From Rhodospirillaceae bacterium (lineage in GTDB: Bacteria > Pseudomonadota > Alphaproteobacteria > DSM-16000 > Inquilinaceae), in NCBI GenBank assembly GCA_020425485.1, contig JAGQRL010000276.1, forward strand, positions 1 to 12,626: 12,626 nucleotides of DNA. The letters are read 5' to 3'. Both the position numbers and the translations under genes were made by a program. Under the pieces are notes generated by a model. The model saw nothing but the letters and a program-made list of their open reading frames with translations. It did not search any database and was not told where the DNA came from. Of this stretch, positions 6,816 to 12,626 are shown piece after piece. How positions within the stretch are numbered: position 1 is the stretch's first letter; every line of letters starts with the position of its first letter.

Positions 6816-7595
6816 ATGCCGTATGTGATCTTGGCGCTGGGGGTGCTGGTCGGCCTCGCCATGCTATGGTCGTGGGCGATCAACGCCGACCCAAAATCGC
6901 TGGCCCGGGCCATCAAGGCGATCGGCATCATCATCGCCGTGGTGCTGGGCGGGCTGGCGCTGCTGTCCCGCAATGCCGTGTTGCTGTTGGGCCTGCTGCC
7001 GGCCCTGCTGCCGCTGTTCATGAGCTCGCGCGTGCTGGCCAACCGGGTGCGCGCGGCGCGCGGCCCCAGCCCCGGCCAGGTGAGCCGCATCGAAACCGCC
7101 AGTCTGCGCGCGGAGCTGGACCATGAGACGGGCGAGGTGCACGGCGCCATCCTGCGCGGCCGCCACGCGGGTGCGACGCTGGAATCCCTGGCGCTGGAAG
7201 AGATCATCGAGGCGATGGAGGATGCGGCGGGGGACGACCCGCGCTCCGTCGCCATCCTGGAAGCCTATCTCGACCGGCGCTTCGGCCCGGAATGGCGCGA
7301 GGCCGTGGGTGGCTACAGCCGCGCCGGGGCGGCCGGCGATGCCGGCGACGAGGAGGACGCCGCAGAGTGGCGCGAAGGCGGCCGCTCGCGCTGGGGCCAG
7401 GGCCGGCCCGATGCTCCGGGTGCGATGACGCGCGAAGAGGCGTACAAGATCCTGGGGCTGGAACCGGGGGCGACGACGGCGGAGATCAAGGCCGCCCACC
7501 ACCGGCTGATGAAGCAGATGCATCCCGACCAGGGCGGCACGGACTACATCGCCGCCAAGGTGAACGAAGCCAAGGCGGTGCTGCTGGGCCGCTGA
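6816..7595 (+). CDS. Membrane-anchored J-domain (DnaJ-like) protein with Pam18/Tim14-like C-terminus
   Basis: The 259-residue protein has an N-terminal hydrophobic segment (about 3-22), a second hydrophobic region (about 34-69, one long or two short helices), a cytoplasmic middle region (90-170) with an EEIIEAMEDA acidic helix, a low-complexity Gly/Ala/Asp/Arg linker (about 165-203) and a C-terminal minimal J domain (204-259). The HPD tripeptide is at 236-238. The J domain lacks DnaJ's G/F and zinc-finger regions, so this is a co-chaperone that would stimulate DnaK ATPase at the inner membrane. DYIAAKVNEAKAVLL after HPD closely resembles mitochondrial Pam18/Tim14. ATG 6816 follows GGGGAG (6806-6811). 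The client is unknown. It lies 57 bases after the LysR gene, on the same strand. Confidence 0.9.
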   Translation: MPYVILALGVLVGLAMLWSWAINADPKSLARAIKAIGIIIAVVLGGLALLSRNAVLLLGLLPALLPLFMSSRVLANRVRAARGPSPGQVSRIETASLRAELDHETGEVHGAILRGRHAGATLESLALEEIIEAMEDAAGDDPRSVAILEAYLDRRFGPEWREAVGGYSRAGAAGDAGDEEDAAEWREGGRSRWGQGRPDAPGAMTREEAYKILGLEPGATTAEIKAAHHRLMKQMHPDQGGTDYIAAKVNEAKAVLLGR

Positions 7596-7651
7596 ACCGC
7601 CCTTGCCACCGGGCCCCGCTTGCCATAGGGCTGATCTGGCCCGCGATGCCG

Positions 7652-7657
7652 TATAGT
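7652..7657 (+). promoter_or_regulatory. Candidate -10 box for galU-pgmG
   Basis: TATAGT (five of six consensus bases) sits 50 bases upstream of the galU start in the 112-base gap after the J-domain gene. No convincing -35 box lies 16-18 bases before it; TTGCCA at 7620-7625 is too far away. Listed because this gap is the only place a separate galU promoter could sit outside coding sequence. Confidence 0.25.
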
Positions 7658-7707
7658 GCCGCGGGCGCGCGGCCAGCCCGCCGCATGAGGCCGGAGAGCA
7701 CGATCCC

Positions 7708-8610
7708 ATGAAGCCGTTGCGCACCGCCGTGTTTCCCGTGGCCGGTCTCGGCACCCGGTCGTTCCCCGCCACCAAGGTCATCCCCAAGGAGATGCTGACG
7801 GTGGTGGACAAGCCCATCATCCAGTTCGCGGTGGAGGAAGCCCGCGCCGCCGGCATCGAAAGTTTGGTGTTCGTGACCAGCCGCGGCAAGACGCTGATGG
7901 AGGACCATTTCGACCAGCACCGCGAGCTTTATGAAATGCTCGACCGGCGCGGCAAGGTGGTGGAGCTGGCCAGCGCGCGGGCGGCGGAAATCCCGGTGGG
8001 CCAGCTTACCTGCGTGCGCCAGCCCGAACCGCTGGGCCTGGGCCATGCCGTGTGGTGCGCCCGCAACGTGGTGCGCGACGAGCCCTTCGCCGTGCTGCTG
8101 CCCGACGAGCTGTTCTTGTGCGAGAAGCCCCTGCTCGCCCAGCTCGTGGAGATCTATAACGAATACGGGGGCAACATTATTGCGGTGAGCGAGGTGCCGA
8201 AGGACCAGACGGCGCGCTACGGCATCGTCGATCCCGGCGAGGACGACGGCCGCATCGCCACGGTGCGCGGCCTGGTAGAAAAGCCCGACCCGCACGAAGC
8301 GCCGTCCAACCTCTCCATCGTCGGGCGCTACATCCTGCAGCCCCAGGTGATGGACGTGCTCTCCCGCGGGTTGGTGGGCAAGGGGGGCGAGGTGCAGTTG
8401 ACCGATGCCATGGCCCGGCTGATCGGGCTGCAGCCCTTCCATGCCGCCCGCTTTGAAGGCCACCGGTTCGATTGCGGCGGCCGCGCCGGCTTTGTTGCCG
8501 CCAATGTCGCCTACGGCTTGCAGCGCCCCGACCTGGCGGACGCTGTACGGGCAGCGCTGGCACCGGTGCTGGCCGAAGATCAAGAGCGCCAGGCGGAGGC
8601 CGCGTCATGA
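7708..8610 (+). CDS. galU: UTP-glucose-1-phosphate uridylyltransferase
   Basis: GalU makes UDP-glucose from UTP and glucose-1-phosphate, supplying lipopolysaccharide, exopolysaccharide and glucan synthesis. The 300-residue product shows the nucleotidyltransferase signature near residues 10-30 (FPVAGLGTRSFPATK, then PKEML), VDKPIIQFAVEEA, FVTSRGKTLMEDHFD, LGLGHAVWCA, and a LLPDEL metal-site segment where most GalU proteins have PDD. VSEVPKDQTARYGIV, VEKPDPHEAPSNL and FEGHRFDCGG follow in family order. Length is typical, and there is no sign of the cellulose-linked or RfbA-type variants. ATG 7708 is preceded by GGAGAG at 7693-7698. The stop overlaps the next gene's start (ATGA), pairing it with the mutase that provides its substrate. 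Confidence 0.95.
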   Translation: MKPLRTAVFPVAGLGTRSFPATKVIPKEMLTVVDKPIIQFAVEEARAAGIESLVFVTSRGKTLMEDHFDQHRELYEMLDRRGKVVELASARAAEIPVGQLTCVRQPEPLGLGHAVWCARNVVRDEPFAVLLPDELFLCEKPLLAQLVEIYNEYGGNIIAVSEVPKDQTARYGIVDPGEDDGRIATVRGLVEKPDPHEAPSNLSIVGRYILQPQVMDVLSRGLVGKGGEVQLTDAMARLIGLQPFHAARFEGHRFDCGGRAGFVAANVAYGLQRPDLADAVRAALAPVLAEDQERQAEAAS

Positions 8611-9992
8611 CCACCTTCGATCCCAGCATCCTGCGCGCCTACGACATCCGCGGCATCGTCGGCAAATCCCTGTCGGAACCGGTGGTGGAAGCCATCGGCC
8701 GGGCCTTTGCCAGCCGGGTGATCGAGGAAGGCGGCGACACCGTGTGCGTCGGCTATGACGGGCGGCTGAGTTCCCCCAGCTTTGCCGAGATGCTGGCGGC
8801 CGGGCTGAATGGTGCCGGGGCGGAGGTGCTGGATATCGGCCTCGGCCCCACGCCGATGCTGTATTTTGCCGAACGCACGCTGGGCGCCCAGGCCGGCGTG
8901 ATGATCACCGGCTCGCACAATCCGCCGGAATATAACGGCCTGAAGCTGCTGATCGGCGGGGCGGCCCTCTACGGCGACGCCATCAAGAACATCGGCCAGC
9001 GCATCTCCATGGGCGAGCTGTGGACCGGTGCCGGCCGCCGCCGCTCGGTGCCGGTGGCGGACGACTATGTGCGCCGGCTGGTGGCGGACTATGACGGCAC
9101 GCGGCCCCTGAAGGTGGCGTGGGATGCCGGCAACGGCGCCGTCGGCGCCATCCTGCGCCAGCTCACCGATGCGCTGCCGGGCACCCATCACCTGCTGTTT
9201 GAGGAGGTGGACGGCACGTTTCCCAACCACCACCCCGACCCCACCCTGCCGGAAACCCTGGGTGCGCTGATCGACACCGTGCGGCGGGAAGGCTGCGACC
9301 TCGGCATCGGCTTCGATGGCGATGGCGACCGCATCGGCGTGGTCGACCACGAAGGCCGCATCGTCTGGGCCGACCAGTTGCTGGCGCTGTTCGCCGCCGA
9401 TGTGCTGCGCGAGCGGCCGGGGGCGACGGTGATCGCCGACGTGAAGACCAGCCAGACCCTGTTCGACGAGGTGGCGCGGCTGGGCGGCCGGCCGGTGATG
9501 TGGAAGACCGGCCACTCGCTGATCAAGGCGAAGATGACGGAGACGGGGGCGCTGCTGGCGGGCGAGATGTCCGGCCACATCTGCTTTGCCGACAAGTATT
9601 ACGGCTATGACGATGCGCCCTATGCCGCGGTGCGGCTGCTGGGGCTGCTCGGCCGGTCCGAGGGCAGCCTGGCCGACATGGTGGCGGCCCTGCCCGCCGC
9701 CCTGGCGACGCCGGAAACCCGCTTCCAGGTGGACGAGGCGCGCAAGTTCGCGGTGGTGGACGAGATCGCCGCGCGGCTGGAGGCCGAGGGTGCGGACGTG
9801 GTGGACATCGACGGGGTGCGCGTGAACACACCCAACGGCTGGTGGCTGATCCGCGCGTCAAATACCCAGGACGTGCTGGTGGCGCGGGCCGAAAGCACCA
9901 CGGAGGAAGGGCTGAAACGCCTGACCGACCAGATCGTCACCGCGCTCAACGCGTCCGGCGTCAAGGCGCCGAGGTTTGAGAGTACGGGGTGA
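8607..9992 (+). CDS. pgmG: Bifunctional phosphoglucomutase/phosphomannomutase (PgmG type)
   Basis: An alpha-D-phosphohexomutase interconverting glucose-6-P/glucose-1-P and probably mannose-6-P/mannose-1-P, feeding GalU and GDP-mannose synthesis. The 461-residue product has all four family loops: the phosphoserine loop TGSHNP with Ser103, the Mg2+ loop DGDGDR (237-242), the sugar-specificity loop GEMSGH (319-324) and the C-terminal phosphate-binding loop RASNTQ near 428. The GEMSGH glutamate/serine pair is that of PMM/PGM enzymes with dual specificity. The start is the ATG overlapping the galU stop. The frame is open further upstream to 8472, but that stretch is inside galU and not conserved, and the protein begins properly with FDPSILRAYDIRG. 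The stop is only 8 bases from the stop of the convergent low-GC gene, with no terminator visible in the gap. Confidence 0.94.
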   Translation: MTTFDPSILRAYDIRGIVGKSLSEPVVEAIGRAFASRVIEEGGDTVCVGYDGRLSSPSFAEMLAAGLNGAGAEVLDIGLGPTPMLYFAERTLGAQAGVMITGSHNPPEYNGLKLLIGGAALYGDAIKNIGQRISMGELWTGAGRRRSVPVADDYVRRLVADYDGTRPLKVAWDAGNGAVGAILRQLTDALPGTHHLLFEEVDGTFPNHHPDPTLPETLGALIDTVRREGCDLGIGFDGDGDRIGVVDHEGRIVWADQLLALFAADVLRERPGATVIADVKTSQTLFDEVARLGGRPVMWKTGHSLIKAKMTETGALLAGEMSGHICFADKYYGYDDAPYAAVRLLGLLGRSEGSLADMVAALPAALATPETRFQVDEARKFAVVDEIAARLEAEGADVVDIDGVRVNTPNGWWLIRASNTQDVLVARAESTTEEGLKRLTDQIVTALNASGVKAPRFESTG

Positions 9993-10000
9993 GAGATGGC

Positions 10001-10642
10001 TTACGGATCTTCTTGCATCTGATGCAGCAAGCCTTCGGCAATCTCTAGAACCGTTCGGGTCTCCGCAGGTGCAAGGCGCACTGACAAATCACCGTGCGCA
10101 AGACGGTTGCGCAGTGCAACTGCATAGCGGAGGCGGTCTGCCTCAGTTGGCGTAATGTATCCGCCGCTGGCAAGCAACTCGACCAGGCGACCCGCCGATT
10201 GGGGAAATTGCGCATCCTGGGGAGCCAACCGACGCACAACCGCTTCAAGCACTGCCCATGCCAATAGGAACGCCGCTCGAGGTTCTTTCTCGGTGAGCCG
10301 GCGTGACGCTCTCAAGACGTCATGAATGTCTTCTGGCGAGCTTGACCGGAGTCCTTCCGCAACTTCACCTGAATAAAGAACTTCGAGCCGCCAATCCTTG
10401 CGGTCGCCCAGTAGAGCCTTCAAACGACGGACTTTTTCGTCGGCATTGCGTGCGCCCTTGCGGATCACCTCAACAACTAGATTCGGCTGTGGTCCTATGG
10501 CGAGAGCGTCCGGCTGAAAGCGACCAAGGAACTCCGGAACATCAGTGCCACGGGGGTGTCGAATGACACGATATCCTAGCCGCACCCATCGTGGCTCATG
10601 CTCGTCCAGGACAGCACGTTCTTGTTCGGCAAGACTCATCAT
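10001..10642 (-). CDS. Putative REase (AHJR-like) - HEPN-like fusion protein
   Basis: A 213-residue protein in two parts. Residues about 5-95 resemble a restriction-endonuclease/archaeal Holliday-junction-resolvase-like fold: GYRVIRHP, VPEFLGRFQPDALAIG with Pro44-Asp45, then strand NLVVEVIRKG with Glu58. The family's E-x-K reads E58-V-I60 here, the nearest lysine being Lys62, so metal-dependent cleavage may be weakened. Residues about 118-210 form a helical bundle (FLLAWAVLEAVVRRLA, an L-x-SGG-YITPTEADRL turn, then VALRNRLAHGD), containing R178-N-x3-H183, the R-x4-H motif of HEPN-type RNases. There is no signal or membrane segment. Two adjacent ATGs (10642 and 10639) are possible; CAGGGA (10657-10652) fits the first, giving a 4-base overlap with the upstream resolvase. 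Low GC and location suggest acquired DNA. Function is unproven; nuclease or toxin/defence effector is inference. Confidence 0.75.
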   Translation of the reverse strand: MMSLAEQERAVLDEHEPRWVRLGYRVIRHPRGTDVPEFLGRFQPDALAIGPQPNLVVEVIRKGARNADEKVRRLKALLGDRKDWRLEVLYSGEVAEGLRSSSPEDIHDVLRASRRLTEKEPRAAFLLAWAVLEAVVRRLAPQDAQFPQSAGRLVELLASGGYITPTEADRLRYAVALRNRLAHGDLSVRLAPAETRTVLEIAEGLLHQMQEDP

Positions 10643-11058
10643 TGAGCTAGGTCCCTGAGAGGTGCCTCATCAATACAAACATATAGTACGGGTGAGCCGA
10701 TCGTCATGGCTTCCACCAGGGTGTCACTTGGGTCCGCGAAACTGAAACTAACCTCGGGATTGAATCGTTGCACGAGGATGCGGTCAATCAGATGGTCTTC
10801 AGTATAAATATTGGGGGCGAGCGCATCAAGCGTGAGCTTTACGATGTTGTCGACATCACCAGGCATCGGATCCTGGGGGAAGTAGTACATGGATACGGAG
10901 AGCCGCTCTTCCATCAATGCCCAGCGTTCATACCCAACTTCTGACTGAGCGGCCGCTAGTACCTTCTCCTGCCATTCGGCCTTGGCCCTTGTGTTCTTAC
11001 TCTGTGCGCTGACAGGCGTACCCACGACGTTAAATTCAATTGGCAGTTCTGGCCACAC
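10639..11058 (-). CDS. RusA-family Holliday-junction resolvase-like endonuclease
   Basis: A 139-residue protein. RusA enzymes cut Holliday junctions as dimers and are usually encoded by prophages. Seen: an IEFNVVGTPVSAQSKN N-terminus typical of the family (strand, G-x-P-x-S/K), then the catalytic block PGDVDNIVKLTLDAL with Asp68, Asp70, Asn71 and Lys74, matching Asp70, Asp72 and Lys76 of E. coli RusA. NIYTEDHLIDRI follows, with Glu87/Asp88 in the place of the last catalytic acid. The C-terminal 35 residues extend beyond the minimal domain. The start is GTG 11058; AAGG (11069-11066) lies 7 bases upstream, and no in-frame ATG occurs before the stop at 11082-11080. It is the first gene of the low-GC pair, 26 bases after purB on the same strand. 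No phage genes surround it, so phage replication is an unlikely role. Family assignment is good; the biological role is open. Confidence 0.85.
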   Translation of the reverse strand: MWPELPIEFNVVGTPVSAQSKNTRAKAEWQEKVLAAAQSEVGYERWALMEERLSVSMYYFPQDPMPGDVDNIVKLTLDALAPNIYTEDHLIDRILVQRFNPEVSFSFADPSDTLVEAMTIGSPVLYVCIDEAPLRDLAQ

Positions 11059-11083
11059 ATCGCCACCTTCATCGTAAGCTTAG

Positions 11084-11089
11084 ACTATA
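11084..11089 (-). promoter_or_regulatory. Candidate -10 box for the nuclease pair, overlapping the purB stop
   Basis: Read on the minus strand, TATAGT (five of six consensus bases) covers the purB stop codon and lies 25 bases before the GTG of the RusA-like gene. An 8-base palindrome TAAGCTTA (11075-11082) follows. No good -35 box is visible upstream, in GC-rich purB sequence. The pair could instead be read through from purB. Confidence 0.3.
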
Positions 11090-12380
11090 CCCCAAACACC
11101 CTTCCGAAAATCTCGTCCACATGGGCGGTGTGGCGGGAGAGGTCGAAGAGGGCGGCGATTTCGGGGGCTGACAGGTGGGCGCGGATGTCGGCGTCGGCGG
11201 CCACCAGGTCGCGGAACGAGCCGCCCTCCAGCCACACCGGCATGGCGCAGCGCTGCACGGCCTTGTAGGCGTCCTCCCGGCTCATGCCGGCCTGGGTCAG
11301 CGCCAGCATCACCTGCTGGCTGAACACCAGCCCGCCCTTGCTTTCCAGGTTGGCGCGCATGGCTTCGGGGTAGACCAGCAGGTTCTTCACCACCCCGGCC
11401 AGGCGCGACAAAGCGAAATCCAGCGTCACCGTGGCATCGGGGCCGATCATGCGCTCCACGGAGGAGTGGCTGATGTCGCGCTCGTGCCACAGGGTCACGT
11501 TTTCAAGCGCCGGCACCACGGCGGAGCGCACCACGCGGGCCAGCCCGCACAGGTTTTCCGTCAGCACCGGGTTGCGCTTGTGCGGCATGGCTGACGAGCC
11601 CTTCTGCCCGGCGGCGAAGTATTCCTCCGCCTCGCGCACCTCCGTGCGCTGCAGGTGGCGCACCTCCGTCGCCAGGTTCTCCACCGATCCGGCGACCACG
11701 CCCAGGGCGGCGAAGAAGGCGGCGTGGCGGTCGCGCGGGATGATCTGCGTGCTCACCGGCTCCACCGCCAGCCCCAGCTTGGCCGCCACATGGGCTTCGA
11801 CGCGCGGGTCGATATGGGCGAAGGTGCCGACGGCGCCGGAAATGGCGCAGGTGGCCACCTCCGCCCGTGCCGCCACCAGGCGGGCGCGGTTGCGGGCAAA
11901 GGCGGCGTAGTGGCCGGCCAGCTTGAGGCCAAAGGTGGTGGGCTCGGCATGGATGCCGTGGGAGCGGCCGATGCACACGGTGTGCTTGTGTTCCTCCGCC
12001 CGCGCCTTCAGGGCGGCCAGCACCGCGTCCACGTCTTCGATCAGCAGGTCGGCAGCGCGGGTGAGCTGGACGGCCAGGCAGGTGTCCAGCACGTCGGACG
12101 AGGTCATGCCCTGGTGCACGAAGCGCGCCTCAGGGCCGACATGCTCCGCCAGGTTGGTGAGGAAGGCGATCACGTCGTGCTTGGTTTCCCGCTCGATCTC
12201 GTCGATGCGGTCGATCTCGAACGCGCCGCGCGCCCACACCGCCGCCGCCGCCTCCTTGGGGATGACGCCCAACTCCGCCTGGGCATCGCAGGCATGGGCC
12301 TCGATCTCGAACCAGATCTGGAAACGGGTCTCGGGCGACCAGATGTCGGCCATCTGGGGGCGGGAATAGCGGGGGATCAT
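11085..12380 (-). CDS. purB: Adenylosuccinate lyase
   Basis: PurB catalyses two beta-eliminations of fumarate in purine synthesis: SAICAR to AICAR and adenylosuccinate to AMP. The 431-residue product carries the fumarase/aspartase-superfamily signature GSSAMPHKRNP (261-271) with the catalytic serine (Ser263), the general-acid histidine region GRSHGIHAEP (His141), TSSDVLDT (93-100) and KHDV (67-70). The N-terminus MIPRYSRPQMADIWS is the standard start of this family, so I chose ATG 12380. The frame stays open to 12428, but the extra 16 residues are unlike PurB. No clear Shine-Dalgarno precedes 12380. Length is normal for the short bacterial PurB type. It lies 85 bases downstream of radC on the same strand and 26 bases upstream of the low-GC nuclease pair. 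Confidence 0.96.
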   Translation of the reverse strand: MIPRYSRPQMADIWSPETRFQIWFEIEAHACDAQAELGVIPKEAAAAVWARGAFEIDRIDEIERETKHDVIAFLTNLAEHVGPEARFVHQGMTSSDVLDTCLAVQLTRAADLLIEDVDAVLAALKARAEEHKHTVCIGRSHGIHAEPTTFGLKLAGHYAAFARNRARLVAARAEVATCAISGAVGTFAHIDPRVEAHVAAKLGLAVEPVSTQIIPRDRHAAFFAALGVVAGSVENLATEVRHLQRTEVREAEEYFAAGQKGSSAMPHKRNPVLTENLCGLARVVRSAVVPALENVTLWHERDISHSSVERMIGPDATVTLDFALSRLAGVVKNLLVYPEAMRANLESKGGLVFSQQVMLALTQAGMSREDAYKAVQRCAMPVWLEGGSFRDLVAADADIRAHLSAPEIAALFDLSRHTAHVDEIFGRVFGV

Positions 12381-12431
12381 CGCGCGGGCTGCCAAGGTGA
12401 CGGGAGGATGCGCCCGGAGTAGCGCCAAACC

Positions 12432-12454
12432 GCCGCCCGGTCAAAGCCGGCGGC
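12432..12454 (-). terminator. GC-rich hairpin between radC and purB
   Basis: On the plus strand GCCGCCCGG and CCGGCGGC can pair with one bulged base around a 6-base loop. Read on the minus strand, the hairpin lies just after the radC stop and is followed by GGTTTGG, a poor T-tract. It might be a weak or Rho-assisted terminator for radC, or part of the purB leader. Confidence 0.3.
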
Positions 12455-12465
12455 ACCGCGGGCCG

Positions 12466-12626
12466 CTACAGCAGCCCCATGGCCTTGAAGCTGTTGTGGC
12501 CGCCGCGGGCCATCACCAGGTGGTCGTGCAGCACCACGTTGACCCCGGCCAGCGCGCGCGCCACCTGGCGGGTCATGTCGATATCGGCCTTCGACGGGGC
12601 GGGATCGCCGGACGGGTGGTTGTGCA
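12466..12626 (-). CDS. radC: RadC family JAB/MPN+ protein, C-terminal 52 residues (partial)
   Basis: Only the end of the gene is inside the window; the reading frame runs off the right edge. The visible codons give HNHPSGDPAPSKADIDMTRQ, then VLHDHLVMARGG and SFKAMGLL at the stop (TAG, 12468-12466). His-x-His-x7-Ser-x2-Asp is complete, the JAMM/MPN+ zinc-site motif of RadC-family (UPF0758) proteins, and the LHDHL and SF-x3-G ending are typical. RadC was named as a DNA-repair protein, but its biochemical role is disputed. The missing part should contain the N-terminal helix-hairpin-helix and the start of the MPN domain. Identity rests on the motif and the conserved C-terminus and is secure despite the short length. 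Confidence 0.92.
   Translation of the reverse strand, partial: HNHPSGDPAPSKADIDMTRQVARALAGVNVVLHDHLVMARGGHNSFKAMGLL

Larger units (their letters stand above)
10001..11084 (-). other. Low-GC two-gene accessory insert between pgmG and purB
   Basis: Base composition drops sharply here: four 60-base rows I counted (from 10021, 10321, 10681 and 10801) give roughly 60, 48, 57 and 48 percent G+C, against 67 percent in a pgmG row I counted (from 9301). Codons rare in the neighbours (ATA, TTA, AGA, TCT) appear on both strands' readings. The block holds exactly two overlapping minus-strand genes, a RusA-family resolvase and an endonuclease/HEPN-like protein, and fills the space between two housekeeping genes with 8 bases spare on one side and 26 on the other. 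No integrase, transposase, direct repeat or tRNA is visible at the edges, so how it arrived is unclear. Confidence 0.7.

Noticed and set aside
6864..7889. A 341-codon minus-strand frame opposite the J-domain gene and galU
   Set aside because: It crosses two real genes and their intergenic promoter region; composition is that of a shadow frame.
8472..8606. Upstream extension of pgmG into galU
   Set aside because: The Arg/Gly-rich extension is not conserved in the family, and the ATG at 8607 gives the canonical start and an ATGA overlap.
8580..9578. A 332-codon minus-strand frame opposite pgmG
   Set aside because: Antisense shadow of pgmG with a His/Gln/Arg-rich translation and no family resemblance.
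10303..10566. An 87-codon plus-strand frame inside the low-GC insert
   Set aside because: It is antisense to the AHJR/HEPN-like gene, and I see no motif or ribosome-binding site. Considered as a possible antitoxin, but unsupported.
11075..11082. TAAGCTTA palindrome between purB and the RusA-like gene as an operator or attachment site
   Set aside because: Eight bases, no second copy at the other edge of the insert; could be chance.
11655..12422. A 255-codon plus-strand frame opposite purB
   Set aside because: Antisense to a strongly conserved enzyme, no domain, Gly/His/Gln/Arg-rich shadow.
12381..12428. Sixteen-residue N-terminal extension of purB
   Set aside because: PurB proteins of this type start at the Met-Ile-Pro-Arg-Tyr sequence encoded from 12380.
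1..12626. Search for CRISPR repeats, tRNA genes, insertion-sequence ends and integrases
   Set aside because: None seen by reading; the only DNA-level repeats are those coding for the pentapeptide coils.

Overview
The window is high-GC (about two thirds G+C or more by eye) and densely packed with protein-coding genes. It looks like a chromosomal segment of an alphaproteobacterium. The best marker is a MipZ division-site ATPase, a family of Alphaproteobacteria that lack MinCD. A Pam18-like membrane J-domain protein, a PgmG-type hexose-phosphate mutase and dapF next to mtaB fit this. A Rhodospirillales-like origin is my guess and is not proven by the sequence. I saw no tRNA, rRNA, CRISPR array or insertion sequence, and no gene-free stretch over 300 bases.

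Layout, left to right. 3-1043 (+): pentapeptide-repeat protein, possibly cut at its 5' end. 1099-4045 (+): tight operon dapF-mtaB-mipZ with 4-base overlaps (lysine/peptidoglycan precursor, tRNA thiolation, division placement). 4114-4869 (+): von Willebrand factor A-like protein of unknown role. 4900-5733 (-) and 5850-6758 (+): a divergent EamA-type exporter and a GcvA-like LysR regulator sharing an AT-rich control region. 6816-7595 (+): membrane-anchored J-domain protein. 7708-9992 (+): galU-pgmG operon supplying UDP-glucose and hexose-1-phosphates for envelope polysaccharides. 10001-11058 (-): a low-GC two-gene nuclease module. 11085-12380 (-): purB. 12466-12626 (-): the last 52 codons of radC.

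The most unusual part is the low-GC module between pgmG and purB. Its first gene is a compact RusA-family Holliday-junction resolvase with intact acidic residues and lysine. The second, overlapping it by 4 bases, encodes an N-terminal restriction-endonuclease-like segment (resembling the AHJR, archaeal Holliday-junction-resolvase-like, type) joined to a C-terminal HEPN-like helical segment with an R-x4-H motif. Base composition, small gene size, tight coupling and insertion between housekeeping genes suggest acquired accessory cargo, possibly anti-phage defence. The function is inference.

The second oddity is DapF: the position expected to hold the second catalytic cysteine (Cys217 in Haemophilus numbering) encodes serine, while the first catalytic cysteine (Cys76 here) is present.
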